Virus record (IMG/VR): IMGVR_UViG_3300033571_009404
Location: 1-64,000 of that record
From: a virus
DNA length: 64,000 nt
Strand: one strand, 5' to 3'
Shown: in pieces, positions 1 to 9,135 of the stretch
Numbering within the stretch: the first letter of the stretch is position 1
Layout of the letters: each line of letters starts with the position of its first letter
The notes under the pieces: model-generated
Database searches by the model: none
Told to the model about the DNA's origin: nothing
Seen by the model: the letters and a program-made list of their open reading frames with translations, nothing else
Made by a program: the position numbers and the translations under genes

Positions 1-2
1 TG

Positions 3-422
3 CGCGTGTTGCGTGAACGTTACCCGCTGCGCTCGCAGAAGGTGGAGTTCGAAACCGTACTGCGCGTGCTGTCCAACCACAACAGCAATTCGCCGTACAC
101 CCATGCCAACATCGACCTGACTTTCGACGACATCGAGCGTCTGGCCGTGGTGTACGGTGTGACGGTGGTGGTCAAGCCTGTGCAGCGTGAAATCTTCAAC
201 GTGGCATTCCGCCGTGGTGACTACACCATCTCGCGTCTGCAGCAATTACTGGAAGCACGTGGTCGTAAGACCGACGTGGGTCACGTGATTGGCATGCTTG
301 ATCCTGATCGCAAACTGGGCATTACTGCCCACACCATCCTCTCCCGCGAGGATATCCGCTACCTGGCATATCGGCTGGATTTCAAGGCCCACTTTAAGTT
401 CGGCCTGCGTCGCATGCACTAA
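3..422 (+). CDS. 3' end of an unknown gene (cut by window edge)
   Basis: The frame is open to the left edge, so this is the tail of a gene beginning before the window; the GTG at 6 need not be a start. About 139 residues remain and end in a basic stretch (FGLRRMH). No motif is recognised. Codons are GC-rich (CTG, GGC, CGT), like the genes here that appear to encode abundant proteins. A 30-bp gap separates it from the next gene. Confidence 0.75.
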   Translation, partial: RVLRERYPLRSQKVEFETVLRVLSNHNSNSPYTHANIDLTFDDIERLAVVYGVTVVVKPVQREIFNVAFRRGDYTISRLQQLLEARGRKTDVGHVIGMLDPDRKLGITAHTILSREDIRYLAYRLDFKAHFKFGLRRMH

Positions 423-452
423 CCATCAACCTCAATCAATAGAAAGAGCAAA

Positions 453-992
453 ATGACTGATACCAATGTTGACTCGCCGCAAGCTTTTGAAGACGTCATG
501 CGAGTCAAGGAAAAAGTGGCGGACTACGATGACGTGTTGATTGGCTTGGGTCGTTTGGCTCAAGCCTTCAAAGACGACATGACCATGTACGCCATTCTGA
601 TCATGAACGATCGGCGTAACGAGTCTCAGCGTACGGTCGCGGTGGCCAGCTACTATCAGAAGTTTGGTCACCTTCCCGACACCCAGGCGAAGATGGGCAT
701 TGCCTGGGAAGAGTACGAGGGTGTTCTGAAGCCTCGTATGCAGCGGTTGCTGTCGGAAGCCATCAACAGCGAGATCGAAGCTGAAAATCGTGAAATGCAA
801 GCCAAGATCACCAAGCTGCAAAACGAGATGCTTGCACAAATGCGCAAGACCCATCAACCGCATCAACTGGGTACCGTCAATGAGATCGCACAGAAGTACG
901 GGATCTCGAAGTCGGAAGTTCGCCGTCTGAAGTCCGAAGGCAAGCTGGAAGAGTTCGTGCAAGAACGTGAAAGTGGTTCTGGTAAGTCATAA
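453..992 (+). CDS. Hypothetical protein with coiled coil and HTH-like C-terminus
   Basis: The 179-residue product is not recognised as a whole. Residues about 95-135 are Glu/Lys/Gln-rich with heptad-like spacing, suggesting a coiled coil. Residues about 142-172 (VNEIAQKYGISKSEVRRLKSEGK) have the pattern of a helix-turn-helix in which the second helix would contact DNA. A DNA-binding oligomer is possible but inferred. The start follows AGAAAGAGC at normal distance; the downstream gene begins 27 bp later. Confidence 0.8.
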   Translation: MTDTNVDSPQAFEDVMRVKEKVADYDDVLIGLGRLAQAFKDDMTMYAILIMNDRRNESQRTVAVASYYQKFGHLPDTQAKMGIAWEEYEGVLKPRMQRLLSEAINSEIEAENREMQAKITKLQNEMLAQMRKTHQPHQLGTVNEIAQKYGISKSEVRRLKSEGKLEEFVQERESGSGKS

Positions 993-1019
993 CAACCAAT
1001 AGAAAGGAGTACATCGCAA

Positions 1020-1475
1020 ATGTCCAATAACCTGACGTTTTCTACTTCGGTTCAACGTATCGTTGATATTGCTCAAGTACTGAAGCTTTTCAACGATACG
1101 TGCAAGTACATGCGCACACCGCGTTTTCGTGTGTCCATGAACATTCAGACCTATGAAACCGTCCCGCTGTACGGGGACTTTGACCAACTCTCGATCCGCC
1201 AGAACATGGTGGTGGCAGTAGTGGAGTTGCGTGACATGGATCTGAACAAGGTGGTAGAGAAGGTCGGGTTCGTCATCAATGATCGTCTGATGGCTGATAT
1301 CTGGCCGTTTGTCTACTATCGTGGTGACGGTTTGGAACGCGTGACTCACTATGACCATTCGTCTGTGCTGGGTGCGGGCTATATGGCTCGCTACCTGGCC
1401 ATTCAACTGGATCGTTACATCAACCCTGAAATGATTAGCCAAGTCTTGGCAGATAAGGCAAGCTATGTCGGCTAG
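1020..1475 (+). CDS. Hypothetical protein
   Basis: A 151-residue soluble protein that I do not recognise. AGAAAGGAG precedes the start. The composition is balanced, with no membrane segment or signal peptide. The 3' end overlaps the next gene by 11 bp, which suggests translational coupling. Confidence 0.8.
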   Translation: MSNNLTFSTSVQRIVDIAQVLKLFNDTCKYMRTPRFRVSMNIQTYETVPLYGDFDQLSIRQNMVVAVVELRDMDLNKVVEKVGFVINDRLMADIWPFVYYRGDGLERVTHYDHSSVLGAGYMARYLAIQLDRYINPEMISQVLADKASYVG

Positions 1476-1875
1476 TTCTGTTTCTGGATTGCGCCGTCCT
1501 GGTCTACTCGCCCAGTTGCGCATACTGTTAATTGAGTGTGCCCACACCGCCAGTAAAAAGGAACCCGAATTCGACTTGGAACGCATTGTCGATGACGGGG
1601 AACTGGTTACAGCGGTGTGGACTAAATGGATTAATGCGTATCCCGAGGCGCGCCAGTACAACGTAATCGATAATATCGATTACACGCTGACCAAGATCAT
1701 CCACTACAATCCGAATGCATTCATGAGTGCGCGTGCAAGGGATAAATGGATGAAAGAAATCATGGAAAGTTATAACAGTGCTAGACTGTTGCAAGAAGCA
1801 TTGGGTAACTATCCGTCGGATACGCAATTCCGTTTCCCTGAAATTAAAACTCTGAGAGACTTCTCAGTTAAATAA
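1465..1875 (+). CDS. Hypothetical protein
   Basis: A 136-residue unknown protein whose ATG lies inside the end of the previous gene. The N-terminus is basic and hydrophobic (SGLRRPGLLAQLRILLI), but the length and polarity do not make a convincing membrane span. The rest is rich in Asp, Tyr and Asn. A later start cannot be excluded because no strong Shine-Dalgarno site is visible. Confidence 0.7.
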   Translation: MSASSVSGLRRPGLLAQLRILLIECAHTASKKEPEFDLERIVDDGELVTAVWTKWINAYPEARQYNVIDNIDYTLTKIIHYNPNAFMSARARDKWMKEIMESYNSARLLQEALGNYPSDTQFRFPEIKTLRDFSVK

Positions 1876-1887
1876 AAAGGATTACCT

Positions 1888-2697
1888 ATGGAACTTACTT
1901 TTTTCACCAAGACCCTCGACGGTATTGTCAAAAGCTTGGAGCGGTCCGGTGAAACCGGTGTTGGTTACCGCAATGGTTATTTGTTGATCCAGAAGGTCGA
2001 ACTCTACAGTGCGACTTCCCGTATGGTTCATCAAGATTTCCTGAGCATCGTTTATCAGGAAATCGACAACAGCTACGATGAGCGTTTCGATGGTCAGGTC
2101 AGACATCGTTACTTCAATCGTCGGTATTACAAGACGGATTACATCAGCATGATCCAATTACTGGATGCGTTCGATCGCCGTCAGCAGGATGGATCTGATG
2201 AACTCGATGATAGCTTCGGTATGACGTACCGTCAGGCCATGGAGTACATGTGTGAAAAGAACTTGCGTGACTTCATCAGAATCTACACACCGCAAGTACG
2301 CATCGAACATCTGATCAAGCGTGTCAATGACACACTCAGTAAGAGAAATTCTAACTGTCTGATGTTCGACTTGGAACAGGCGATGGCTATACTTGGTTGT
2401 CAGTTGAGACCAGGTTATTACGTAACCAAACAACAAGCTGACGAACTGGTCAATATGTTCTCTATCGAGGTGATTGAAGCATATGACCTGGCTCGCACAA
2501 TCAACGTTCGTCGTTCTATGACGATTGATAAGTACTGTGAGCGATTCAATCAGCCATTGAGCGATGTTATTAATGCCATCAGTGCTGATCCGACCTTTGC
2601 AGGTAAGGTTGTGGAACCTTCCACGAAGCTTACACCATCCGTCATCGAGAGCCTGTTGTACATGCATTTCGATGACGTTGTTGTTAATCGTAAATAA
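1888..2697 (+). CDS. Hypothetical protein
   Basis: A 269-residue protein with no recognised domain. It starts after AAAAGGATT, 12 bp beyond the previous stop. It is predicted soluble, with many Asp/Arg/Tyr residues and short amphipathic segments. The shadow frame on the other strand has no start signal or codon bias and is discounted. Confidence 0.8.
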   Translation: MELTFFTKTLDGIVKSLERSGETGVGYRNGYLLIQKVELYSATSRMVHQDFLSIVYQEIDNSYDERFDGQVRHRYFNRRYYKTDYISMIQLLDAFDRRQQDGSDELDDSFGMTYRQAMEYMCEKNLRDFIRIYTPQVRIEHLIKRVNDTLSKRNSNCLMFDLEQAMAILGCQLRPGYYVTKQQADELVNMFSIEVIEAYDLARTINVRRSMTIDKYCERFNQPLSDVINAISADPTFAGKVVEPSTKLTPSVIESLLYMHFDDVVVNRK

Positions 2698-2709
2698 GGA
2701 GTAGTAAAT

Positions 2710-2907
2710 ATGGAACAAAAGATGTTCGAACGTCAGTTGAAGGAAGCAAAGGAATCACTGACGCAAGCACAAAACATCGTGGACGCATTGATGAACGAAC
2801 CCGATCAAGCCGATTTGTCACAACGTGTTGTATCGGCTGCTCGTATCGCTTCTCAGGCAGCTGCGGATCTTAACATGCTGGGCGGCGCACTGCGCTATAA
2901 CAAGTAA
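2710..2907 (+). CDS. Small helical hypothetical protein
   Basis: This 65-residue protein is almost entirely helix-forming (Gln, Ala, Glu, Lys) with a probable short coiled coil over residues 1-55 and no Cys or Trp. AAGGAG precedes its ATG. It sits between two larger unknown genes with 12-bp gaps, in an evident operon. Confidence 0.75.
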   Translation: MEQKMFERQLKEAKESLTQAQNIVDALMNEPDQADLSQRVVSAARIASQAAADLNMLGGALRYNK

Positions 2908-2919
2908 GGAGCAGTAATT

Positions 2920-3660
2920 ATGCAACTCATGATGTCTCTGCCTGTCCAGGCTGTTATCAATTCTTTCGTTGCTTTCGAGAAAGCCATCGAAGATCTCGAT
3001 CAACCCTTCGCCGTAGAAGTTCACCACTTCGAATGGCATCAAGGTCAGTTCGGTCTCATCGCTACCATCACTGGTGATGATGGCAAGAGTGGCAAGAGTG
3101 GTCTCGATAAGACTTCGGTTACGATCCACTTCTTCTACCCGAACAACAAGATCGTGGTGGAAGTTCTCGAACGCTACACCAATAATCCGGTTACGAAGTT
3201 CAGCCGGGCATTCGATGCATCTGACTTCAAGGAAGCGGTCAAGCATGCGGTGGATTCGCTTGTGGCTGAGCATATCGCCAGCATGCAAGCCAAACCAACG
3301 GTCAAGCCTTTGGTCTATGCCCCGGACACAGCCTTCTTCCTCAAGCTGTTGTCCGTGGCGCACACGAGCCTGTTCAACAACACCAAGTACCCGGTGGAAG
3401 TGAACATCGGCTCCGAGGACTTCAATCCTTACATGAAGTTCGAGATTCGTGAAGGCGACTACGACAAGGTCTTCGTCAAGTACGAGATCGATGGTCATCG
3501 TATCGAATTCGGTGTGGAAGAAGGTGGCGAGGAATGCTTCGGCGCCTTGATCGATGACGTCGTGTTCCATGAAACTCAGGTCGATGAGATCATGGCACAC
3601 GTGCTGAAGTTGCTCGACATCCTCTACACCAGCCAAGAAGCTGGCAAGTGGGACCGTTAA
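2920..3660 (+). CDS. Hypothetical protein
   Basis: A 246-residue unknown soluble protein. Its codons (CTC, GTG, AAG, ATC) are more GC-biased than those of its small neighbours, hinting at good expression. It is acidic and beta-rich, without an obvious catalytic signature. AAGGAGC precedes the start. Confidence 0.8.
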   Translation: MQLMMSLPVQAVINSFVAFEKAIEDLDQPFAVEVHHFEWHQGQFGLIATITGDDGKSGKSGLDKTSVTIHFFYPNNKIVVEVLERYTNNPVTKFSRAFDASDFKEAVKHAVDSLVAEHIASMQAKPTVKPLVYAPDTAFFLKLLSVAHTSLFNNTKYPVEVNIGSEDFNPYMKFEIREGDYDKVFVKYEIDGHRIEFGVEEGGEECFGALIDDVVFHETQVDEIMAHVLKLLDILYTSQEAGKWDR

Positions 3661-3681
3661 TTAATAAGTAAAGGAGTAGTC

Positions 3682-4347
3682 ATGCGGTATAACGTCGGTG
3701 AAAAGTTGTATGTGGTGAACTTCGCCTTCCATGGCCAAGAACCTGAAGAGAACGCGCTGTATCAGTCTCCGTATCTCCGGGGCCTGATGCCGCGCATCTC
3801 CCAGATCCGTCTGAATCAGTTGACGGTGGAAGAACACCACAAGGTGCCGTATATCCATGATCCGGAACAAAAACTGGAACATGACGGTTACATCCTGAAA
3901 GATGACTCGGGTCAGGTTTTCTACAACCAATACCCTTCGTCCCACTATGGTCAATTCAGCGACCACATGGACTATCGCTTCCGGATGAAAGATCCGGATA
4001 CCGATGAGGCGCGTGAAGCCTACGTCAACGACATGGAACTCAACGACCCGCTCCCGCATGAATACATGTTGCTGGAGCAATTCCTGAAGGAACTGCGTCG
4101 TGGCATCACAGCAGTATTCGATGTCATCGCCAAGTATGAAGTCGCTGGTGTTGAGGAGATGGAGAACTATCGTCCTCTGCGCTGGCAGCGTGAGTACCAT
4201 GCGGTGTTGTCCGAGCTGTTGACTGAACTCAACAAGGCATTCAGGCACGCATTCGAAGGTCATGACTACGATCTGGTCCTGAAGCCCATCGATGAGAACG
4301 ATCCCGGCAGTATGAAGTTCTGGGAAGTGGAGTTCAAGACGGTGTAA
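3682..4347 (+). CDS. Hypothetical protein
   Basis: A 221-residue unknown acidic protein, rich in Tyr, His and Pro in its first half and helical in its second. AAAGGAG precedes the ATG. A perfect 10-bp hairpin lies just after the stop, so this is probably the last gene of its transcription segment. Confidence 0.8.
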   Translation: MRYNVGEKLYVVNFAFHGQEPEENALYQSPYLRGLMPRISQIRLNQLTVEEHHKVPYIHDPEQKLEHDGYILKDDSGQVFYNQYPSSHYGQFSDHMDYRFRMKDPDTDEAREAYVNDMELNDPLPHEYMLLEQFLKELRRGITAVFDVIAKYEVAGVEEMENYRPLRWQREYHAVLSELLTELNKAFRHAFEGHDYDLVLKPIDENDPGSMKFWEVEFKTV

Positions 4348-4355
4348 CGTCATAA

Positions 4356-4379
4356 AGGCTACCGGTTTCCCGGTAGCCT
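4356..4379 (+). terminator. Hairpin after gene 3682-4347
   Basis: Perfect 10-bp stem (AGGCTACCGG / CCGGTAGCCT) with a TTTC loop. The 3' flank is AAAATAAAAGG, so there is no T-tract on the + strand. It may be a weak terminator, a processing site or an mRNA-stabilising hairpin. Confidence 0.5.
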
Positions 4380-4400
4380 AAAATAAAAGGAGTAGTACCT

Positions 4401-4772
4401 ATGAAAACAGTAGCAGGAATAAATGCATTTGTTCTCAGTCAACTTTACGTGGCACTGTATAATGCTGCTTCCGTAAAGGAGAGTGAGAACTCGGTGACCA
4501 TGAAACAGTTCTTTAGTGCGAACATGGTTGAAGTGGTTATGGGCGATGTCGCATGCAACTCAGTCAAAGCATCTTTCAAACTGATCACAGATGATGATCA
4601 TCAGGCTGAGTCGATTCAAATCGTCGTCCATCATCGCGCCAATTCCGACAAGATCATTTACAGTTCACGTGATCGTATCAAGGACTACAACTACGCGAAC
4701 CACATGAAGTTCGTGATTGATCTGATGGATAACGAGTACAATCACTTAAAGGAGTGCAATACCTATGGTTAA
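4401..4772 (+). CDS. Hypothetical protein
   Basis: A 123-residue unknown protein. The N-terminus is mildly hydrophobic (GINAFVLSQLYVALYNA), followed by a beta-rich body (residues about 55-85). It starts after AAAAGGAG and overlaps the next gene by 8 bp. Confidence 0.75.
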   Translation: MKTVAGINAFVLSQLYVALYNAASVKESENSVTMKQFFSANMVEVVMGDVACNSVKASFKLITDDDHQAESIQIVVHHRANSDKIIYSSRDRIKDYNYANHMKFVIDLMDNEYNHLKECNTYG

Positions 4773-5013
4773 AGTAATATTGCTGATAAGGCATCTCGGT
4801 CCGGATGGTCCTCCGGCCGTTACCAGTTCCATGAAGGTCGAAGACGATGTCTACAAGATCGAGAACTACATGAAGGAAGACATGGAAAAGGCACGCGATG
4901 AATTCATCAGCACTTTCCCTGAATTCCGTCGCGCCCATTGGGCTATTCAGCTGGTGGATATCCGTAACCACGGTATGTCCAGTCTCGACCACATCAAGTT
5001 GGACCCTATTTAA
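4765..5013 (+). CDS. Hypothetical protein
   Basis: An 82-residue unknown protein whose start overlaps the previous stop; AAAGGAGTG lies 12-16 bp upstream. The N-terminus is a short beta strand (VKVILLIRHLG) followed by a charged helix. Translational coupling is likely. Confidence 0.7.
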   Translation: MVKVILLIRHLGPDGPPAVTSSMKVEDDVYKIENYMKEDMEKARDEFISTFPEFRRAHWAIQLVDIRNHGMSSLDHIKLDPI

Positions 5014-5027
5014 AGGAGGTATTACCT

Positions 5028-6311
5028 ATGCGAAACAATCATTTCATCATGGAGACCATCCATGCTAAACGTGCAGTGGATACGGTGTTTGATTCCGTAC
5101 TCCATGGACTGTTGACGGAGGGTGTCTATCATCAACGTAACACAGTTGTTGGTGTTGACTACATGCTGAAGATCATGGAGTCTCCGCCGCCCAACAGGAT
5201 GCCGATCATCCAATTCAAGAGTTCGGCTATGAGTGCTCCCTGGAAACTGGAACGCTACTACACGCTGAGTGAAGGGCTGATGGCGGCGGTCTTCGGCATC
5301 TGGTCGTGCTGCGAGTACGGCATCAGTCCGCCTGAAAACATCATGATCGGGGACATCACCAAAGATGTTCTGGACTGCATCGAACGTCTGAAAAGTACGG
5401 AGCAATCACATCGACTACGGATGTTCTCCGATTTGCCGCGCTTTGGTTATTCGGGGGATGCAGGTGGTCCTCTGCATCAGACCGCTCAGGAGACTTATGG
5501 GCGCGGCATTTCCCCGCAGTTCGGCAGAGGCAATAGCAATATGGGATACCACCACACCATGCTTCAACCTCGGATCACGCCCGTGAATTTCCGCAGTGGT
5601 ATACGTCTGGATGTGGCGGCTCATCTGGCACATCGTTGGTGTCCTGCTGCGTTTCATGGTCTATTGGATCCGACCGCTGGTATGGTCGGCTTTTGCAATC
5701 ACTGGTGGCCAGGTCCGCAGTATACGAACGACTTCATCATGACTGAGTCCATGCTGACGACGTTCGTGAATGAGCTGGAAAGGGTACATCACGTTCGTGC
5801 TGGTGTGTCTAGCAACATCGCTGAAACGGACATCGTGTTGAAGGCGGGTGTGGAGTACACTCCACTGAGTTTTGTCGAGGAGATCCTGAAACAAGGTAAT
5901 CCTGGTCATACTCGTGATGAGTACCTGACACATCTGGGTTGTCTCGGGGTCGATTTGACCAAACCGTTGACAGATACGATGATGCATCTGTTCGCCTTCG
6001 ACTACTACCTATCGCTCAAGTTCATATCCGAGCAGAACGTTGACAAGGTGAAGCTGAAGGAAGAACTCCTGGCCAAGATCCAACCCAAGTCCAAGAGCGT
6101 AACCGTCAGGGGTGGCATCTGGCTGCGTCAGTTCGGTCGTAATGCGAAGATCGCTGATATCGACTCGCTGATCACTTACTACACGGTCTTCTATCCTGGC
6201 TGGATATCGAATGGCAGTAAACCTGGCAGGAGTGATGACTTCTGGCTGGAACCCTCGCAGGTGAGCATCATGGCCGAAGACATCGGTATCCCGAAGGTGA
6301 TTGTGAAGTAA
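5028..6311 (+). CDS. Hypothetical protein
   Basis: A 427-residue protein that I do not recognise. A strong AAAGGAGG precedes the start. The middle third is Gly-, His- and aromatic-rich (residues about 140-235, including LAHRWCPAAF and FCNHWWPGPQY). The C-terminal third is helical and charged. There is no membrane segment. It is the last gene before a clear UUCG terminator. Confidence 0.8.
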   Translation: MRNNHFIMETIHAKRAVDTVFDSVLHGLLTEGVYHQRNTVVGVDYMLKIMESPPPNRMPIIQFKSSAMSAPWKLERYYTLSEGLMAAVFGIWSCCEYGISPPENIMIGDITKDVLDCIERLKSTEQSHRLRMFSDLPRFGYSGDAGGPLHQTAQETYGRGISPQFGRGNSNMGYHHTMLQPRITPVNFRSGIRLDVAAHLAHRWCPAAFHGLLDPTAGMVGFCNHWWPGPQYTNDFIMTESMLTTFVNELERVHHVRAGVSSNIAETDIVLKAGVEYTPLSFVEEILKQGNPGHTRDEYLTHLGCLGVDLTKPLTDTMMHLFAFDYYLSLKFISEQNVDKVKLKEELLAKIQPKSKSVTVRGGIWLRQFGRNAKIADIDSLITYYTVFYPGWISNGSKPGRSDDFWLEPSQVSIMAEDIGIPKVIVK

Positions 6312-6343
6312 TTAGTTACTAGCGTACATTACGTTATGTAAAT

Positions 6344-6372
6344 GCCCTCCCTTCGGGGAGGGCTTCTTTCTC
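6344..6372 (+). terminator. Rho-independent terminator
   Basis: An 8-bp GC-rich stem (GCCCTCCC / GGGAGGGC) closes a TTCG tetraloop at 6352-6355 and is followed by TTCTTTCTC and more T-rich sequence. It separates the first gene block from the promoter-like site at 6407. Confidence 0.85.
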
Positions 6373-6406
6373 ATCCCTTTTCTTTTTGTATTCAAACGCA
6401 ATTAGA

Positions 6407-6428
6407 ACACATATTACTAAGTTGATAA
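6407..6428 (+). promoter_or_regulatory. Repeated promoter-like motif (copy 1)
   Basis: ACACATATTACTA then AGTTGATAA lies in an AT-rich gap 50 bp before the next start and just after a terminator. Close relatives occur at 17479, 27390, 37164, 42846 and 55765, always upstream of a gene. The core resembles the TATATTAC early-promoter consensus reported for phiKZ-like phages; the assignment is inference. Confidence 0.5.
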
Positions 6429-6477
6429 TAGAACGGTCTATTGTCCTCTTTTTAACTATGTTTAAGGAAGCCCTATA

Positions 6478-7083
6478 ATGGCACTGCTCACTACCAAGAA
6501 ATACAACATCAAAGAAGTCATCTATCGTTCCAACCCGAACCTGGGTCTGCAAGAGAACATCATGATGGCCATGGACAAGAAGAAATCCGATTTGCTGTTC
6601 CCCGGTCAAGTCAAGCCCAAGCCAGTCATCAACTACGAGTTCTATCTGGACTACGATGGCTACAAAGCCAAACTGCCGGACAGCGCCAAGTGCACGATCA
6701 CCAAATCGTACATGGACACGCTCATCAACAACGCCACCAAGCAATTCGAATCCACTCGCCTGGCGTACAACAAGTTCGTCAAGGCCGATGACAAGAGCAT
6801 CGAATACTGGCATGAGTTGAAGCGTTTCGTGGTCGATGATGAAACCTATGTCAATGACATCGACGCAGCTATCGAAAATGCATGCTACCACAGTACGCGT
6901 GCATTCGCAGAAGGTCGCTACATGCCACGTCGTGTCGTCCGTACGCAGTATCTCATCATCACAACCCACAACCTGTTCGCATTCAATCCGTGGGCTGAAG
7001 GTGAAGCACTGCGCTTGCGTCGTCTGTTTGAAGAGATGCAAGAAGAACGTCTGAAGAATCTGTCCATCACTCCTTGTAAGTAA
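6478..7083 (+). CDS. Hypothetical protein, first gene after promoter-like site
   Basis: A 201-residue unknown protein preceded by TTAAGGAAG. It is Lys/Asn/Tyr-rich and mostly helical, with a charged C-terminal helix (EALRLRRLFEEMQEERLKN). Codon use is strongly biased (CTG, AAG, AAC, ATC), suggesting high expression. It is followed 26 bp later by the NADAR protein, so the two are probably co-transcribed. Confidence 0.8.
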   Translation: MALLTTKKYNIKEVIYRSNPNLGLQENIMMAMDKKKSDLLFPGQVKPKPVINYEFYLDYDGYKAKLPDSAKCTITKSYMDTLINNATKQFESTRLAYNKFVKADDKSIEYWHELKRFVVDDETYVNDIDAAIENACYHSTRAFAEGRYMPRRVVRTQYLIITTHNLFAFNPWAEGEALRLRRLFEEMQEERLKNLSITPCK

Positions 7084-7109
7084 GGAGCAATTAAGAGGAT
7101 ATCCCCATT

Positions 7110-8843
7110 ATGTTTTCTCATCCATTTTATTTCTTCTGGCAAAACAAGTCTCCGTTTTCCAATTGGTATATCCGGAACTTCAAAGTCAGAGAAATGATCT
7201 TCAATTGCGTTGAGCAATACATGATGTACCAGAAGGCTGTGTTCTTTGGTGATTTGGAAACTGCTAAGCTTATCATGGCAGAATCCAAACCAAAGAAGCA
7301 GAAAGAACTGGGACGTCAGGTCAAAGGCTTCAATCGCATTGATTGGGATTCTGTAGTTGAGGATATCCTCTACACGGCTATCAAGGCCAAGTTCACCCAG
7401 CATCGTGATCTGGGTGAATTGATGCTAAGCATCACTGCGAAAGAATTCGTCGAAGCATCTCCGTATGACCGGATCTATGGTGTGCGATTGTCAATGAATG
7501 ACCCTCGCATCCAGTCAAAGAAATTATGGCTCGGCCTAAACAAGCTTGGGCGTGTGCTGACCCGAGTACGTAACTGGCTGTATGTCAAGAAGAAAGGAAA
7601 GAACATGATCGATCTGTCCCCGCATCATCCAGAAGTCATTATTCTGGATTTGACAGATGTGTTTGCCGATGCACAACGGCGGCTGGCACATACGGGTGAT
7701 GTGAATCTGCTGTTGCCCTCGATGGTCAGTAGCATCATGACGTGTGTGGAATGTCGTGATCCCGATATGACCCGGTTGGAAGTCTATGTCTCTGACTTGA
7801 TCGAACAGTTCAAGAATGATGGCATGCCAACTGAGGATGGTGAAATTGCCGCAGCTATCGCTAAAGACATCGGACGTAAGCTTGTCTATGAGATCGAGAA
7901 GATCGGCGGTTACGATGAGAACGATAATTTCGATTACGATGTCTATCGTGTGGAAATCTCCGGAGCTGTGGTACTGACTCGTCTGGATCCTGTGGGCGCT
8001 CGTGCTCAAGAGAAGAGGAAAGAATGGTTTCCTGATCCGGAAGCTGTTGGTAAATCGATTTCTTCAGGTAGCAGGGTTGACCATATGGTCATGGTCGATG
8101 ACGACGGCAATCCAATCAAGACGTCTGTAGTGGATATCCCTGAACCCACTCAAGAACAGAAGGATCATATTGCTTCTTTCGAAGTTAAACTTCCTTCGCT
8201 TGAAGAAATGGAGAATCATCCGCATCAAGGATACTTCCAAGGCCAACACAATGTGCAATATGCTGCTAAGTTAGGAGAAGTAGTCACTCCTGAACAGCAG
8301 CTGCAGAACTACGAAGCACATGAGCGTCGTGTGGTTATCGAGGAGAATGTCCCGGCTGCTGGTTTCCGTAGTCGTACGGAGTACGATCTCCCCAGTGAAG
8401 ACTTTACTTCATCGACTGTTGAGTCCAATATCAGCAACAAAATCGATAAGATGCTTCATAGCCCTAAGTTCAATATGAAGTTTGCTCCTTGCGATGATCT
8501 GGGAGAAATCTCTGTCAGATTGAACGGTCAAACCATTCAGAATCCAACACCTGAACAATTGTCCGAAGTTGCCAATAAGTTGGGTTTCGATGCAGCTGAC
8601 GTCATCATGGGACAAGACAAAGGTTATCGTGAGGTTCCCTTGTCTGAAGTCAAAGAGTCTCCTTATAAAGAGATTCTCGACAATGCGTTCCAGGATCAGG
8701 AAAGGGTTATCATCAATGCAGCTCCACGCTACGTACCCCTTGGTATCGTAGACGGCGATCAACAACAACAGAAGTGGAAAGACACTACAACAGGGGAAGT
8801 GCTTACCAACGAAGAACGATTTAATCGAGTTTCAAAAGACTAA
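7110..8843 (+). CDS. NADAR-family (YbiA-like) protein with long C-terminal extension
   Basis: Residues about 1-157 match the NADAR/YbiA family: SPFSNW (14-19), VEQYMMYQKA (34-43, Glu35 at the usual catalytic place), LGR (67-69), DW (78-79), KF (94-95), EASPYDRIYGVRL (115-127) and LG..L..VR at the end. NADAR enzymes act on N-glycosidic bonds of ADP-ribose or riboflavin intermediates, and some remove ADP-ribose from guanine. Family members are usually about 150-200 residues; this one has 577. Residues 160-577 are unrecognised: an acidic domain (about 165-300) and a polar, partly disordered tail. ADP-ribose processing in defence evasion is an inference. Confidence 0.8.
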   Translation: MFSHPFYFFWQNKSPFSNWYIRNFKVREMIFNCVEQYMMYQKAVFFGDLETAKLIMAESKPKKQKELGRQVKGFNRIDWDSVVEDILYTAIKAKFTQHRDLGELMLSITAKEFVEASPYDRIYGVRLSMNDPRIQSKKLWLGLNKLGRVLTRVRNWLYVKKKGKNMIDLSPHHPEVIILDLTDVFADAQRRLAHTGDVNLLLPSMVSSIMTCVECRDPDMTRLEVYVSDLIEQFKNDGMPTEDGEIAAAIAKDIGRKLVYEIEKIGGYDENDNFDYDVYRVEISGAVVLTRLDPVGARAQEKRKEWFPDPEAVGKSISSGSRVDHMVMVDDDGNPIKTSVVDIPEPTQEQKDHIASFEVKLPSLEEMENHPHQGYFQGQHNVQYAAKLGEVVTPEQQLQNYEAHERRVVIEENVPAAGFRSRTEYDLPSEDFTSSTVESNISNKIDKMLHSPKFNMKFAPCDDLGEISVRLNGQTIQNPTPEQLSEVANKLGFDAADVIMGQDKGYREVPLSEVKESPYKEILDNAFQDQERVIINAAPRYVPLGIVDGDQQQQKWKDTTTGEVLTNEERFNRVSKD

Positions 8844-8870
8844 TCTTCTTAATTATCTCAGGGGCGAGAT

Positions 8871-9125
8871 ATGAGCGCTGTAAATCAGGGGACTGTTGTC
8901 CATCAGCAAACTCTGTTAAATGAGGACAACACCAAAGCAGCTACTTTGACTTATCGTAATGGTTCTAACATTCCAGCGGAGTGGGAGTTATCTCAGGATG
9001 GGGATTCTGAACGTAACTTCCTTACACTGGAATTGTACCTAGCGATCAAAGGCATTGCTTTGACCAGACAGGAATGTGGTTTGACACCGGTTGATACGGT
9101 GCAAGCTTCTTTGGAATTCGAATAG
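8871..9125 (+). CDS. Hypothetical protein
   Basis: An 84-residue unknown acidic protein (many Thr, Glu, Asn) beginning after CAGGGGCGAG. It ends 10 bp before the preferred start of the thymidylate kinase gene. No domain is recognised. Confidence 0.7.
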   Translation: MSAVNQGTVVHQQTLLNEDNTKAATLTYRNGSNIPAEWELSQDGDSERNFLTLELYLAIKGIALTRQECGLTPVDTVQASLEFE

Positions 9126-9135
9126 GAATTGTGCG

